Assembly: GCA_963778895.1 (NCBI GenBank)
Contig: CAVZVZ010000009.1
Coordinates: 35,485 to 99,484 of the forward strand
From: CAVZVZ01 sp963778895
GTDB lineage: Bacteria; Actinomycetota; Acidimicrobiia; Acidimicrobiales; Acidimicrobilacustridaceae
Direction of reading: 5' to 3'
DNA: 64,000 nt
Part shown: positions 11,629 through 21,054 of the stretch, in pieces
Layout of the letters: every line of letters starts with the position of its first letter
Numbering within the stretch: position 1 is the first letter of the stretch
Notes under the pieces: model-generated
What the model was told of the DNA's origin: nothing
The model's database searches: none
What the model saw: the letters and a program-made list of their open reading frames with translations, nothing else
Made by a program: the position numbers and the translations under genes

Positions 11629-13013
11629 GTCGGTGAGGTCCTCGGCCATCTTCTTGGTCAGCGTGGTGACGAGCACCCGCGCGTCGACTGCCATCCGTTC
11701 GTTGATCATCTCGATCAGGTCGTCGATCTGACCCTTGGTCGGCTTCACGACGATCTCGGGATCGACGAGACCCGTCGGACGCACGATCTGCTCGACGACG
11801 GTCTGCGAATGCTGCAGCTCGTAGGGGCTCGGGGTCGCCGACAGGAACACCACCTGGTTGACCCGCTCCACGAACTCGTCGAACCGCAAGCGGACGGTTG
11901 TCGGCCGCCGAGGGCAGCCGGAACCCGTGGTCGATCAGCGTCTCCTTGCGGCTGCGGTCGCCCTCGTACTGGCCGTGCAGCTGGGGCACGGTGACGTGAC
12001 TCTCGTCGATGACCACCAAGAAGTCGTCCGGGAAGTAGTCGAGCAAGCGTGTAGGGCGGTTCACCGGCCGAGCGACCGTCGATCGGCGCCGAGTAGTTCT
12101 CGATGCCGTTGCAGTATCCGACCTCTTGCATCATCTCGAGGTCGTACTGCGTGCGCATGCGCAGACGCTGCGCCTCGAGCAGCTTGCCGTGCTCCTCGAA
12201 GTACGCCAGCCGCTTCTGCAGCTCGGCCTCGATGCGGGTGATCGCCTCGCGCAAGCGCTCCTCGCCCGTCACGTAGTGGGTGGCCGGGAAGACGATCAGC
12301 TCTTCGAGGTCGTCGACCTTCTCGCCCGTGAGCGGGTCGACCACGAGGATGCGCTCGATCTCGTCGCCGAACAGCTCGATGCGAACCGCCGTCTCGTCGT
12401 ACGCCGGGTGGACCTCGATGGTGTCACCGCGCACGCGGAAGTTGCCGCGGACGAGGTTCATGTCGTTGCGCTCGTACTGCATGTCGACCAGCTGGCGCAG
12501 GATCGAACGCTGGTCGCGCTCCTCGCCCCTGCGCACCACGAGCAGTTGATCCTTGTACTCGGCGGGGCCGCCGAGGCCGTAGATGCACGACACCGACGCG
12601 ACGACGATCACGTCACGCCGGGTGAGCAACGCCGAAGTGGCCGAGTGGCGCAGTCGGTCGATCTCGTCGTTGATCGACGAGTCCTTCTCGATGTAGGTGT
12701 CGCTCGAGGGCATGTACGCCTCGGGCTGGTAGTAGTCGTAGTAGGAGACGAAGTACTCGACCCGGTTGTCGGGGAAGAACTCGCGGAACTCGTTGGCCAA
12801 CTGGGCGGCGAGCGACTTGTTCGGGGCGATCACCAGCGTGGGTCGCTGCACTTGCTCGATCGTCCACGCGATGGTGGCGCTCTTGCCCGAACCCGTGATG
12901 CCGAGGAGCGTCTGGAAACGGTTGCCCGCGTCGATGCTCTGGCTCAGGCCGGCGATGGCGTCCGGCTGATCACCGGCCGGGGCGAAGTCCGAGACGACCT
13001 TGAACGGCGGCAT
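11629..13013 (-). pseudogene. uvrB: Excinuclease ABC subunit B, C-terminally truncated and frame-broken
   Basis: This is the helicase-like damage-verification subunit. The ATG at 13013 begins MPPFKVVSDFAPAGDQPDAI. Walker A is GITGSGKS, the beta-hairpin tract YYDYYQPEAYMP is present, and YGLGGP and the DEAD-box-like VVIDESHV follow. Breaks near 12064 and 11890 are simple frame shifts. After the LTKKMAEDLTD segment, at 11629, the UvrB sequence stops: helicase motifs IV-VI and the C-terminal UVR domain that binds UvrA and UvrC, about 220 residues, are missing and appear nowhere else in the window. As written the product could not support excision repair. This is either a real deletion or a chimeric assembly. 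Confidence 0.9.
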
Positions 13014-13139
13014 GCTCTACTCCTCGACGAGAACCCTGAGGCGCGAGCCTACCGACGGGGTGTGACTTCGATTCCGGGCCCGGGCGAGCCGGCCCGCGAT
13101 CAGCCCTGGTCGGGCTGCTCGTAACACGACACCGAGTAC

Positions 13140-14514
13140 TCACCAACCGCGGTGGCGGGCATCATCGGAGCACGGGACGAACGGCGCCGGCGGCATATAG
13201 GCATACGTGTCCGGCACCAACACCCACGCACGACCGGTCGGCTCGGCGCCCGGCACGACACCGGACCACGCGCCGTCGTCACCGAAACCCGGCGCCGGGT
13301 CGTCGGTCCGGATCCCGTGGTCCCAGCGCACCATCGGGCTGAGCCAGTCCGGGTACACGACCACCGTGTCACCGGGCTGCGCGGCGTCGATCATCACATG
13401 ACGGGCCGCGCCCGACTCTTCCTCGTACGAGAACGCCTGGCCGACCGACGGCACGGCGAGCACGGCGACGAGCGACCACCCCTACCGCGCGAATACCGGC
13501 GCTCGCCGAGATCGACTTCGGCCACGGATCGCCGTCCGCACAGGCCGCGGCCACCGCGGCCAGGGCGATGACCGGGGCCCAGGCCGCGAAGGCCAGAGAG
13601 CGGGCGAGCAGGAGGTGGGTCCGAAAACCGAGAACGATCTCGACGACGGTCGGCGCCACGAAGAGGCAGAGCCACACGCGGCCCAGATCGGGTCGCGTCC
13701 TCACCAACAGGACCCCGCCGAGGACCACGACGGCGACCACGAGCACCGCCAGACCGTCGTACAGCGACACCTGTCCGGCCACGGCGTCGATCGCACCGCT
13801 GACGGAAGTGAACGGAATCCACGACGCGTGCTCCGACTGTGCGTTGCTCGAGGAAGCTCGGTCCCCACACCAGCAACCACGCCGCGATCGCGCCGGCAAC
13901 CCACGCTCGCCACACCCACGCGGCACGGTCGGTACGCCGCCACGGGAGCAAGAGGGCGCCGGCCGCGAGCAGCACGACCGACACGTGCGCGAGCGAACCC
14001 GAGGAGGATCGCGGCGGCGACGACCATCGGCCACCGAGGTCGGCGGTCACGCAACCAGCGCTCGCTGACGGCCGCGACGACCGTGCCGGCCAGGATCACG
14101 ATGGCGTACATCCGCGCCTGACGGGAGTACAGGACCTCGATCGCCGCGAACGAACTGAACGCGACGACGAACACTCCGAACCATCCTCGGTTCCACATCC
14201 ACCACACCACGACGGCAAGGGTCAGCACGCCGAGGAGCGCGGAGGGCAGCGGAGCCAGACCGCGCTGTTCGTGTCCACCACCAGATGGCGCAGCAGGTAG
14301 TCGAGCGGCGGATGCGAGTCGGTCGCCCGCAACACCGACGGAATGTCGCCCGGCGCCCGGCGCGCCACGTTGGCCGTGAAGCTCTCGTCGAAGCTCAGCA
14401 GGCTGCGGTCGAGCGCGGCCGCACGATCACGACACCGACTGCCAGACAAACCCCACGATCGATTGCTGCAGCCGGTCCAGCGCGCGCTGGTCGGCTCGGC
14501 TTTCGTTGCGACAT
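13140..14514 (-). CDS. GT39/PMT-like polytopic glycosyltransferase, multiply frame-broken
   Basis: Pieced together over about five frame breaks (near 14430, 14230, 14000, 13830 and 13480), this reads as a 455-460-residue GT-C membrane enzyme. The first helix VCLAVGVVIVR leads into LDRSLLSFDESFTANVAR, the acidic DE motif in the first external loop. SHPPLDYLLRHLV is the histidine-proline motif typical of GT39-type enzymes. Many further helices follow, and a soluble C-terminal domain ends in VLVPDTYAYMPP. Such enzymes use polyprenyl-phosphate sugars on the outer face of the membrane. The ATG at 14514 follows a G-rich stretch. dprE2, which helps make polyprenyl-phosphate arabinose, is divergently adjacent, a suggestive pairing. 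The density of breaks means the exact protein is uncertain. Confidence 0.7.
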
Positions 14515-14625
14515 CCCCACCGGGAAACGTTAGACACAACGCCCGATGCGGGTGAACCCAGTAAACAAGCGGTTGTTCTTCTACGCTCGACCGGCAGAAG
14601 CAGTGCCCGACACAGGAGTGACGAC

Positions 14626-15391
14626 ATGCGAGACGCACTTGGGCACGTGCAGTCGATTCTCGTCCTGGGCGGCACATCGGAGATCGCCGTCGCCACCACG
14701 CTGGCTCTCGCGCCCTGGTCGCGTCGAACGCATCGTGCTGACCGAACGAGAGCCCTCACGCGCCGAGGCGACCGTCGAACGACTGCACCACGCGGGCATC
14801 GAGGACGTTCGCGTGGTGGCCTTCGACGCACGGGACACCTCGTCCCACGCCAAGGTGATCGAAAGTGCCTTCGCCGAATCGGGCGACTTCGACCTGGTAC
14901 TGCTGGCATTCGGTGTGTTGGGTGACCAGTACGAGTTCGACCACGATCCCGAGGCGGCCGCCGACGCCGCTCTCGTCAACTACGTGGGTGCGGTGTCGAG
15001 CGGCCTCGCGGTCGCCGAGCAGTTCCGGCGCCAAGGCCACGGCACCCTCGTCGTGCTGTCGTCGGTCGCGGCCGAGCGCGCTCGCAAGAGCAACTTCGTG
15101 TACGGATCCTCGAAGGCCGGCCTCGACGCGTTCGCGCAGGGCCTCGGCGACGCGCTGATCGGCACCGGCGCGCGGGTGATGATCGTGCGTCCGGGGTTCG
15201 TGCACACCCGCATGACGGCCCACCTGCCCGCACAGCCCTTCTCGACGACACCCGAAGCGGTCGCCGCCGTCATCGTGCGCGGGCTCGAACGCGGTGACGA
15301 GCTGGTGTGGGCGCCGCCGATCCTGCGCTACGTGTTCTCGGTCATGCGCCACCTGCCACGCGGTCTCTGGCGCATCGTTTCTGCCCGTTGA
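14626..15391 (+). CDS. dprE2: Decaprenylphosphoryl-2-keto-ribose reductase DprE2 (one frame break)
   Basis: This short-chain dehydrogenase performs the second half of the epimerisation of decaprenylphosphoryl-ribose to decaprenylphosphoryl-arabinose. The ATG at 14626 follows AGGAG. The cofactor motif is LVLGGTSEIA, and the active-site region has LSSVAAERARKSNFVYGSSK with Ser, Tyr and Lys. The DprE2-specific stretches FDARDTSSH, VLLAFGVLGDQ, RPGFVHTRMTAHL and ELVWAPPILRYVFSVMRHLPR are all present. One extra base near 14718, in a CCC run, breaks the frame; removing it gives about 254 residues, the family length. DprE1 is not in this window. Confidence 0.88.
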
Positions 15392-15406
15392 GCGACACGG
15401 GGGCCG

Positions 15407-16006
15407 TCAGGTCGACGGCAGGGTCTGGAGCCATTCCCAGCACTCCCCTACGCGAGCCTCGAGCTCGTCGCGGCCGGCGTCGTTGTTGATCACGAAGTCG
15501 GCGCGATCCACGCGCTCCTCACGCGACGCCTGACGAGCGATCCGCGCTCGAGCGTCCTGCTCCCGAAAGCCCCGTTGTTCGACGAGCCGGCCGACGGCGA
15601 TGTCGGGATCGGTGTCGACGACGATCAGGCCGACCAGGTCGTCGCGACCCGACTCGACCAGCAGCGGCACGTCGAGGATCACGATGTGGTCCGTGGCCAC
15701 CTCGTCCTCGAGCCGGCGGGCGATCTCGAGCCCGACGGCGGGATGCACGATGGCGTTGAGATCGGCCAGGGCCTCGGGATCGCTGAAGACCACGTCGGCC
15801 ACGGCCGGGCGGTCGAGGGTGCCGTCGGCGGCGACGATCTCGGGGCCGAAACGGTCGACCATCGCCTGGAACACCTCGGTGCCTGGCTCCTGCAGGTCAC
15901 GGGTGATGGCGTCGGCGTCGATGACCACCGCCCCTCGGTCGGCGAGGCGCGAGGACACGCTGGATTTGCCCGAACCGATCCCACCCGTGAGTCCCACAAG
16001 GAGCAC
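15407..16006 (-). CDS. coaE: Dephospho-CoA kinase
   Basis: CoaE phosphorylates the ribose of dephospho-CoA in the last step of coenzyme A synthesis. The 199 residues contain the P-loop GGIGSGKS (residues 8-15), the DADAITRDLQ substrate motif, VVFSDPEALADLNAIVHP, LDVPLLVESG and the lid RIARQASREERVDRADFVINN. The GTG at 16006 is taken as the start (VLLVGLTGG); a second GTG three codons later is possible. It lies tail-to-tail with dprE2. In M. tuberculosis coaE sits between rpsA and uvrB, and here the same order is kept with the Tad locus inserted. Confidence 0.95.
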   Translation of the reverse strand: MLLVGLTGGIGSGKSSVSSRLADRGAVVIDADAITRDLQEPGTEVFQAMVDRFGPEIVAADGTLDRPAVADVVFSDPEALADLNAIVHPAVGLEIARRLEDEVATDHIVILDVPLLVESGRDDLVGLIVVDTDPDIAVGRLVEQRGFREQDARARIARQASREERVDRADFVINNDAGRDELEARVGECWEWLQTLPST

Positions 16007-16078
16007 GGCGCCGGAAGCTAGCACCGGGTTCCTCGAAGCCTCCGCGTTGAGGGTCAAGAGTTCCTCGTCACGGCCGAT

Positions 16079-17966
16079 TTGTATTACGTGGACGACGACG
16101 CGCGGACGAGCACCTCCACAACCACAAGACCGCCCCACGAGACGAGCACCAGCTCGTCCGCGCCGCGCGTGACCGACTTCACCTCTCTGCGTGGCCCGAT
16201 CCTGCTCTCGGACGAGGACGACGGCAAAACCTGGCGGGACCGAGTCGTCGAATTGATCGAGACCACGGACGGTTCGACCCACGACGACGGCATCGGCGTC
16301 TTCGATCGGATCGACCGGGTCGCCGCCTTCGCCCCCGCCATCCTGGCGATCCGCTGGGGCACCACGATCGCCTCGATCGCCCTGGCGACCCAGCAGGCTG
16401 ACCAGCCCAAATGGCTGATCGGCGGCTGGTGCATCGCTCTGGTGCTCTACACGGTGCTCCGCACGGCCCGGCCGATTCGCTACCGCGGAGACGTCAAGAG
16501 CCTCCTCTCGGTCATCACCGAAGTCGTGCTCCTCGTGGCCGCCCTGTGCACCACGGGCTATTGGGAGTCCCCCTTCATCCTGAGCATGCTCACGGCGATC
16601 ACCGTGGCCGGATTCGCCCGCGGGTTCGGTTTCGCCCTGCGCATCGGCATCGCCTCCTCGCTGGCGGTCACGATCCCGTTCCTGGCCTTCGACACCACCG
16701 ACGCCCGGATCATCCTGTCGCTGCAGTGGACCCTGGTCATGCTGCTCGTCGGCGTGATCGCCGGCTACGCGCCGGCGCATCTCCGGTGAGGCGGACCGCC
16801 AGCACTCGCTCGCCCTCGATCGGCTCGGGCGCCTGGCCGACGCCAACGCCCTGCTCTTCTCGCTCCACCGGGTCACCCAGACCCTTCCGGCCTCACTCGA
16901 TCTCGACGAGGTGCTCGACACCACGGTGGGACGACTCCGGGGCCTGTTCGACTTCGATTTCGCGGTCGTGCTGGCCGTCGACGACACGGACGGGAACTGG
17001 CAGGTCCTGCGGCGCGAGGGCGGCGGGCGCCTGGCCTCCAAGCTCACCACCATCGAGCTGCCCGAGCCGGTCCGCCGAGCGATCGAGGAAGGCAGCGTCG
17101 TGAACGTGCCTTCGTTCCCGGTCGCGGGCAGCGCCGGACTCACCGACAAGGCGAACTGCGGGATGTACGCCGTGCTCCCCGCCCGCGGTTCGATCATCGG
17201 CCTGATCGCCATCGAGGACACCGACGAGCGGCACTTCAACGACCGCGACGCCGAACTGCTGAAGGGCTTCGTCGAGTCGGTCGCACTGGCGATCGACAAC
17301 GCCCGATGGTTCGCCCGGCTCCGCACCGTCGGCGCCGACGAGGAACGGACCCGCATCGCCCGTGACCTGCACGATCGCATCGGCCAGTCCCTGGCCTACC
17401 TGGCCTTCGAGCTCGACCGGATCGTGGCCAACCAGACCCGAGGCGAACACGTCACCGGGTCACTCGAGCAGCTCCGCGAAGACGTCCGAGGGGTGATCCG
17501 CGAGGTACGCGACACCCTCTACGACCTGCGCACGGACGTCTCCGAGCAGCAGGACATGGCCGCCACCCTGGAGGCCTACGTCGGCCGGGTACGCGACCGC
17601 AGCGGCATGGCGATCGACGTGTACTGCGACCGCAACAGCCGGCTGCCGATCCTGCAAGAACGCGAGATGTGGCGCATCGCGCAGGAGGCGCTCACCAACG
17701 TCGAACGCCACTCGGCGGCGACACAGGTGCGCGTGTTGTGGCGCTGCAACGGCGAGTCCGCGGCGCTCGAAGTAACCGACAACGGCCATGGCTTCCCGAT
17801 CGGCCGGGCCGGCCGACTCGACTCCTACGGCCTGCTCGGGATGCGCGAACGCGCCTCCTCGATCGGGGCCACCCTCGACATCACGAGCCACATCGACAAG
17901 GGCACCCGGGTGCGGTGCAGCCTGATCCGATCGTCATCCCGCGCCCAACAAGCAGTCGCGAGCTAG
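16079..17966 (+). CDS. Membrane GAF-domain sensor histidine kinase, NarX/DegS type (one frame break)
   Basis: This is about 629 residues in two frames joined near 16785 (QWTLVMLLVGVIAGYAPAHL, then GEADRQHSLALDRLG). Hydrophobic helices span roughly residues 80-235. A GAF domain follows (LDEVLDTTVGRLRGLFDFDF to AIEDTDERHFNDRDAELL). Then comes a HisKA_3 dimerisation domain with the phospho-acceptor in RIARDLHDRIGQSL, and an HATPase with ALTNVERHS, VTDNGHGF and GLLGMRERASSIGA. The start is uncertain: TTG 16079, GTG 16088 or a later GTG. It is followed by its likely partner response regulator. Position next to the flp genes suggests it may control pilus expression; that is inference. Confidence 0.88.
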
Positions 17967-17989
17967 GACCCCAGGAATGGATAGGGCAC

Positions 17990-18658
17990 ATGGAAAATAA
18001 CGTTGTTGGCGCCATGACAATCCGGTTGATGCTGGCGGACGATCACCGGATGCTGCGTGAGGGCTTGCGCCGCTCGATGGCCGACCAGGGCTTCGACGTG
18101 GTGGGCGAGGCCCGCGACGGCGAGGAGGCGGTCCGCCTGGCCGAGGACCTCCAGCCCGATGTCATCCTGATGGACGTCACCATGCCGGAGATGGACGGCG
18201 TGGAGGCCACCCGTCAGATCAAACAGGACATGCCCGACGTCCGCATCGTCATGCTCACCATGCATGCCGACCAGGAGGTCCTCGCGTCGGCGATCCGCGC
18301 CGGCGCCAGCGGCTATCTGGTCAAGGACTGCTCGACCGAGGAGATCGCCTCCGCGGTGCGGATGGCGGCGAGCGGGGAGACCGCGCTGTCACCGCAGCTG
18401 GCGGCGTCCATGCTCGACGAGGTCCGCAAGCTCGACCAGCCGGGAGCCGAGGAAGACCGGATCATCACCAAGCGGGAAGAGGAGGTCCTGCAGCTCATCG
18501 CCGATGGCTGCTCGACCCCCGAGGTGGCCGAACGGCTGTACATCAGCCAGAAAACGGTCAAGAACCACCTGGCGTCGATCTACCAGAAGCTCGACGCCCG
18601 GGACCGCACCCAGGCCGTCCTGCAGGCCGTGCGGATGGGCATCGTCCACCTCGATTGA
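17990..18658 (+). CDS. NarL/FixJ-family response regulator
   Basis: This is a receiver domain plus LuxR-type helix-turn-helix. MTIRLMLADDHRMLREGLRR gives the acidic pocket, VILMDVTMPEMDG the phospho-aspartate and SGYLVKDCS the conserved lysine. The DNA-binding domain has ITKREEEVLQLIADG and YISQKTVKNHLASIYQKL. The ATG at 17990 gives eight extra residues; the ATG at 18014 matches the usual family start and is equally possible. The gene follows the sensor kinase by 23 bases and precedes the flp promoter region. The leader around 17990-18010 is unusually AT-rich for this window. Confidence 0.92.
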   Translation: MENNVVGAMTIRLMLADDHRMLREGLRRSMADQGFDVVGEARDGEEAVRLAEDLQPDVILMDVTMPEMDGVEATRQIKQDMPDVRIVMLTMHADQEVLASAIRAGASGYLVKDCSTEEIASAVRMAASGETALSPQLAASMLDEVRKLDQPGAEEDRIITKREEEVLQLIADGCSTPEVAERLYISQKTVKNHLASIYQKLDARDRTQAVLQAVRMGIVHLD

Positions 18659-18918
18659 TGCCGCCCACGCTGGGTCATCCTGTTTCACACGGTGCGTCGA
18701 TCTCAGCGCTCCAAGTGAGTGGATTCGCGCCCCGATGACCACTCTCCGGGACCAGAAATGGACCCCGTTTTCAGGGTCGCAAGCCCGTGACCAGGAAAAT
18801 AGTCCAAAAGGCCTATAACTCTGGGGACGCTGGGTGACGATACTTCCAAAGACAGGAAGCACGCCTCGACCCCTGTGTCGGGGCATCCGTCAGCACCAGA
18901 CCAAAGGGAGACCATCCA
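18659..18918. promoter_or_regulatory. Intergenic region upstream of flp1, likely promoter and leader
   Basis: These 260 bases hold no convincing gene. A TATAACT at 18814-18820 resembles a -10 element, but I see no good -35 at the right spacing. The lower GC content around 18795-18820 fits a promoter. A strong AAAGGGAG ribosome site lies at 18903-18910, just before the flp1 start. The response regulator upstream ends at 18658, so any binding site for it would be expected here, but I could not identify one. Confidence 0.35.
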
Positions 18919-19107
18919 ATGCTTACCTCGTACGAGTTCGCGAGCGCCTGGCTTCAGGCCCGCTGCAAGACTGACCGAGGCGCCTCGCTCGTCGAGTACG
19001 CGCTCCTCGTCGCCCTGATCGCCGTTGTTTGCATCGTGGCGATCACGTTCCTCGGCCAGAAAGCCTCGAGCAAGTTCAGCTCGGTCGGCTCGGCGGTGGC
19101 GGGCTAA
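18919..19107 (+). CDS. flp: Flp-family type IVb pilin (first copy)
   Basis: This is a 62-residue prepilin. A 21-residue leader ends in a glycine, followed by the prepilin-peptidase motif G/ASLVEYALL with E26 and Y27 in the Glu-Tyr pair that marks Flp pilins, then a hydrophobic helix LIAVVCIVAITFLG and a short tail. It is exported and assembled by the Tad machinery encoded on the opposite strand between 21 and 27.5 kb. The strong AAAGGGAG ribosome site suggests high expression, as expected of a major pilin. A stable hairpin follows before the second copy. Confidence 0.93.
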   Translation: MLTSYEFASAWLQARCKTDRGASLVEYALLVALIAVVCIVAITFLGQKASSKFSSVGSAVAG

Positions 19108-19142
19108 CAAGCCGCCCCGTCTGAACGACGGAAACGTCAGTG

Positions 19143-19171
19143 GTCGGGGCGGGCAGCATGCCCGCCCCGAC
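19143..19171 (+). terminator. GC-rich hairpin between the two flp genes
   Basis: A perfect 12-13-bp stem (GTCGGGGCGGGCA paired with TGCCCGCCCCGAC) closes on a 3-5-base loop and is followed by a weak T-rich TCGTTTCC. It lies 35 bases after flp1 and 37 before flp2. It could act as a partial terminator or as a 3' stabiliser of a short flp1 mRNA, making flp1 more abundant than flp2. The base pairing is seen directly; the function is inferred. Confidence 0.65.
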
Positions 19172-19208
19172 TCGTTTCCGAGGCGGGCCACCGAGAAAGG
19201 GGGCTCTG

Positions 19209-19394
19209 ATGTCCTCTTGGGCACCGGGCAGGGGCGCCCGACGGTTCGGTGGGGATCAAGGAGCGTCGCTCGTCGAGTACGCGCTTCTTGTGTCGCTGAT
19301 TGCCGTCGTTTGCATCTCGGCCTTGACGTACTTCCAACAGGAGACCAGTGCGAGTCTCTCCAAATCGGCATCGTCGATCGGAGGGTCACCCTGA
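19209..19394 (+). CDS. flp: Flp-family type IVb pilin (second copy)
   Basis: This 61-residue prepilin is closely similar to the first copy in the leader junction and helix (G/ASLVEYALLVSLIAVVCIS; E23, Y24) but has a different leader (MSSWAPGRGARRFGG) and a serine-rich tail (SASLSKSASSIGGSP). The ATG at 19209 follows AAAGGGGG. A tandem duplication that has diverged at both ends is the simplest origin. The intervening hairpin suggests lower expression, so it may be a minor pilin. It is followed by a clear terminator. Confidence 0.9.
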   Translation: MSSWAPGRGARRFGGDQGASLVEYALLVSLIAVVCISALTYFQQETSASLSKSASSIGGSP

Positions 19395-19422
19395 ACGCCT
19401 GCGGGAGGGCATGAAGGTGTAG

Positions 19423-19450
19423 AGCGGAGTCGGTTTCGACCGGCTCCGCT
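19423..19450 (+). terminator. Intrinsic terminator after the flp genes
   Basis: A 12-bp stem (AGCGGAGTCGGT with ACCGGCTCCGCT, one G-U pair) closes on a TTCG tetraloop and runs into TTTCG. It lies 28 bases after flp2 and 34 bases before the 3' end of the convergent membrane-protein gene, so it may terminate transcription in both directions. Confidence 0.75.
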
Positions 19451-19484
19451 TTCGCGTCCGGCCCGCGCTTCAGCAGGCCGGGGT

Positions 19485-20906
19485 TCAGCAGGCCAGGGCG
19501 CCGTCGCGCGAGGCGTCGGCCAGGGCCGTCGAGTCCCGCCGGCAGGCCACCACGAAGCGCCCGTCGTTGTACGGGATCCGCCAGCCGGGCTCGGCGGCCA
19601 GCAGCGACGTCAGCGGCTCGTGGGCGTCCCAGACGACCACGTCGATGCCGTCCCGGTCGAGCACCTGCTGCCAGCCCGGACGGCCTCGCAGGACGAGTAG
19701 GAAGTCGTCGACGACGCTCGCGGGGTACATGTCGACCCGGTCGTCGATGAACGCCCGCGCATCTCGGCCGCGGAGGAGCTCGAGCAAGTTGCCGACGGTC
19801 TCCTGGGTCGCCACGTTGACCGTGGGAGTCATCCAACCGGCCTGGTCGGTCCAGGCCAGGGCGTCGACGGGATACGTGCGTAGGTCGTACACCGGCTCCC
19901 GCGCCGCGTTCACGACGAGCAGCCCACCCAACAGGGCGATGACCACCACGCCGATCACTGCTGCTCTCCCCCGCCGCTCGTGGCCGGTGATCGTGCCGAG
20001 CCCGGCCAGGCCGTAGGCCATCCCCGGGACGATCACGAGGCTGGCCACCGCGACGTTGCGCACCCCCAGCAACGCGGCCGCGGTGAAGATCACCAGGGGC
20101 ACCGCGACTCTGTACGACGGGCGGCGCACGAGCAGCACGATCGCCACGAGGATCTGGAGCAGGAAGAGGCGGGCCCAGCCACTCGAGAACGACGGGGACT
20201 GCCATTCGATGATCTGCTGCAGGACCTGCTGGCGCTGCAAGAGGCGCACCGGGAAGATGACGAGCACGGGCCCGAGGGGATTGATCATCCCGAGCACCAC
20301 CCCGCCTGCCGCCCACGCGAGGGCTCGGAGCTCGACCCTGGGGTGCTCGCCGTCGAGACGCCGCCCGATCGCCAGCGCGGCCAAGGCCACGAGCGCCAAG
20401 GGGAACGAGCCGTGCACGTTCACCCAGATGTAGAGCGCGGGTAGCAGCACGGGTGCCGGCACCCGACCCTCGGCCACGAGCAAGGTGAGCCCCAGGAGCA
20501 GGAGGCCGATCAGCAGGGGCCGGGGCGCCCACACCGACGTCCCGACGGCCAGCACCAGCCCGGTGATCACGATGCGACCGACGAGGCTCTTGGCCGGGCG
20601 GGTGAGGGCCCAGGTCATGGCGGCCAGTCCGGCCGTCGTGAGTCCCATGAGCACCCGCAGGCCGGCGGGACCCCACCAACTGTCGACGAAGCCGTACAGC
20701 CACGAGGCGAGCCAGCTCTGCACGACCCACGGCTGACCGGCGGCGGTGAACGAGTAGGGGTCGTGGCGGGGAATCCCGTCCTGCAGGATCAATCGTCCGG
20801 TCGCCAGATGGGTGAAGAAGCTGTTGTCGCTGATCTGGCCGAGCCCGATGAACAGGCCCCACAACACGAAGCCGGCACCGATGACGAACGCCAGGTCGAG
20901 GCCCAC
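19485..20906 (-). CDS. Polytopic membrane protein, GT-C-like, unknown function
   Basis: This 473-residue protein has about 10-11 hydrophobic helices and a soluble C-terminal domain of roughly 140 residues (from EPVYDLRTYPVDALAW to the end). The first loop has SDNSFFTHLATGRLIL and HDPYSFTAAGQPWVVQSWL, a pattern seen in membrane proteins of the GT-C superfamily. No established name comes to mind. The GTG at 20906 leaves the first helix almost at the N-terminus. A Thr/Ala/Ser-rich frame starting GTG 21009 (VTTAGTAPEAPSTPKSATTK) lies just upstream in another frame and is probably the true N-terminus after one base error. It stands between the flp and Tad genes. Confidence 0.75.
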   Translation of the reverse strand: MGLDLAFVIGAGFVLWGLFIGLGQISDNSFFTHLATGRLILQDGIPRHDPYSFTAAGQPWVVQSWLASWLYGFVDSWWGPAGLRVLMGLTTAGLAAMTWALTRPAKSLVGRIVITGLVLAVGTSVWAPRPLLIGLLLLGLTLLVAEGRVPAPVLLPALYIWVNVHGSFPLALVALAALAIGRRLDGEHPRVELRALAWAAGGVVLGMINPLGPVLVIFPVRLLQRQQVLQQIIEWQSPSFSSGWARLFLLQILVAIVLLVRRPSYRVAVPLVIFTAAALLGVRNVAVASLVIVPGMAYGLAGLGTITGHERRGRAAVIGVVVIALLGGLLVVNAAREPVYDLRTYPVDALAWTDQAGWMTPTVNVATQETVGNLLELLRGRDARAFIDDRVDMYPASVVDDFLLVLRGRPGWQQVLDRDGIDVVVWDAHEPLTSLLAAEPGWRIPYNDGRFVVACRRDSTALADASRDGALAC

Positions 20907-21054
20907 ACCGGTCGGGGGCGCGCGACGGCGACGAGCCGCGGGACGACGCCTTGGTCGTCGCCGACTTGGGAGTGCTGGGGGCTTCGGGGGCGGTTCCCGC
21001 CGTGGTCACTCGGCCGAGCCTATGACGGGGTCCCTGCCGGTCAGCGGACGCCGG

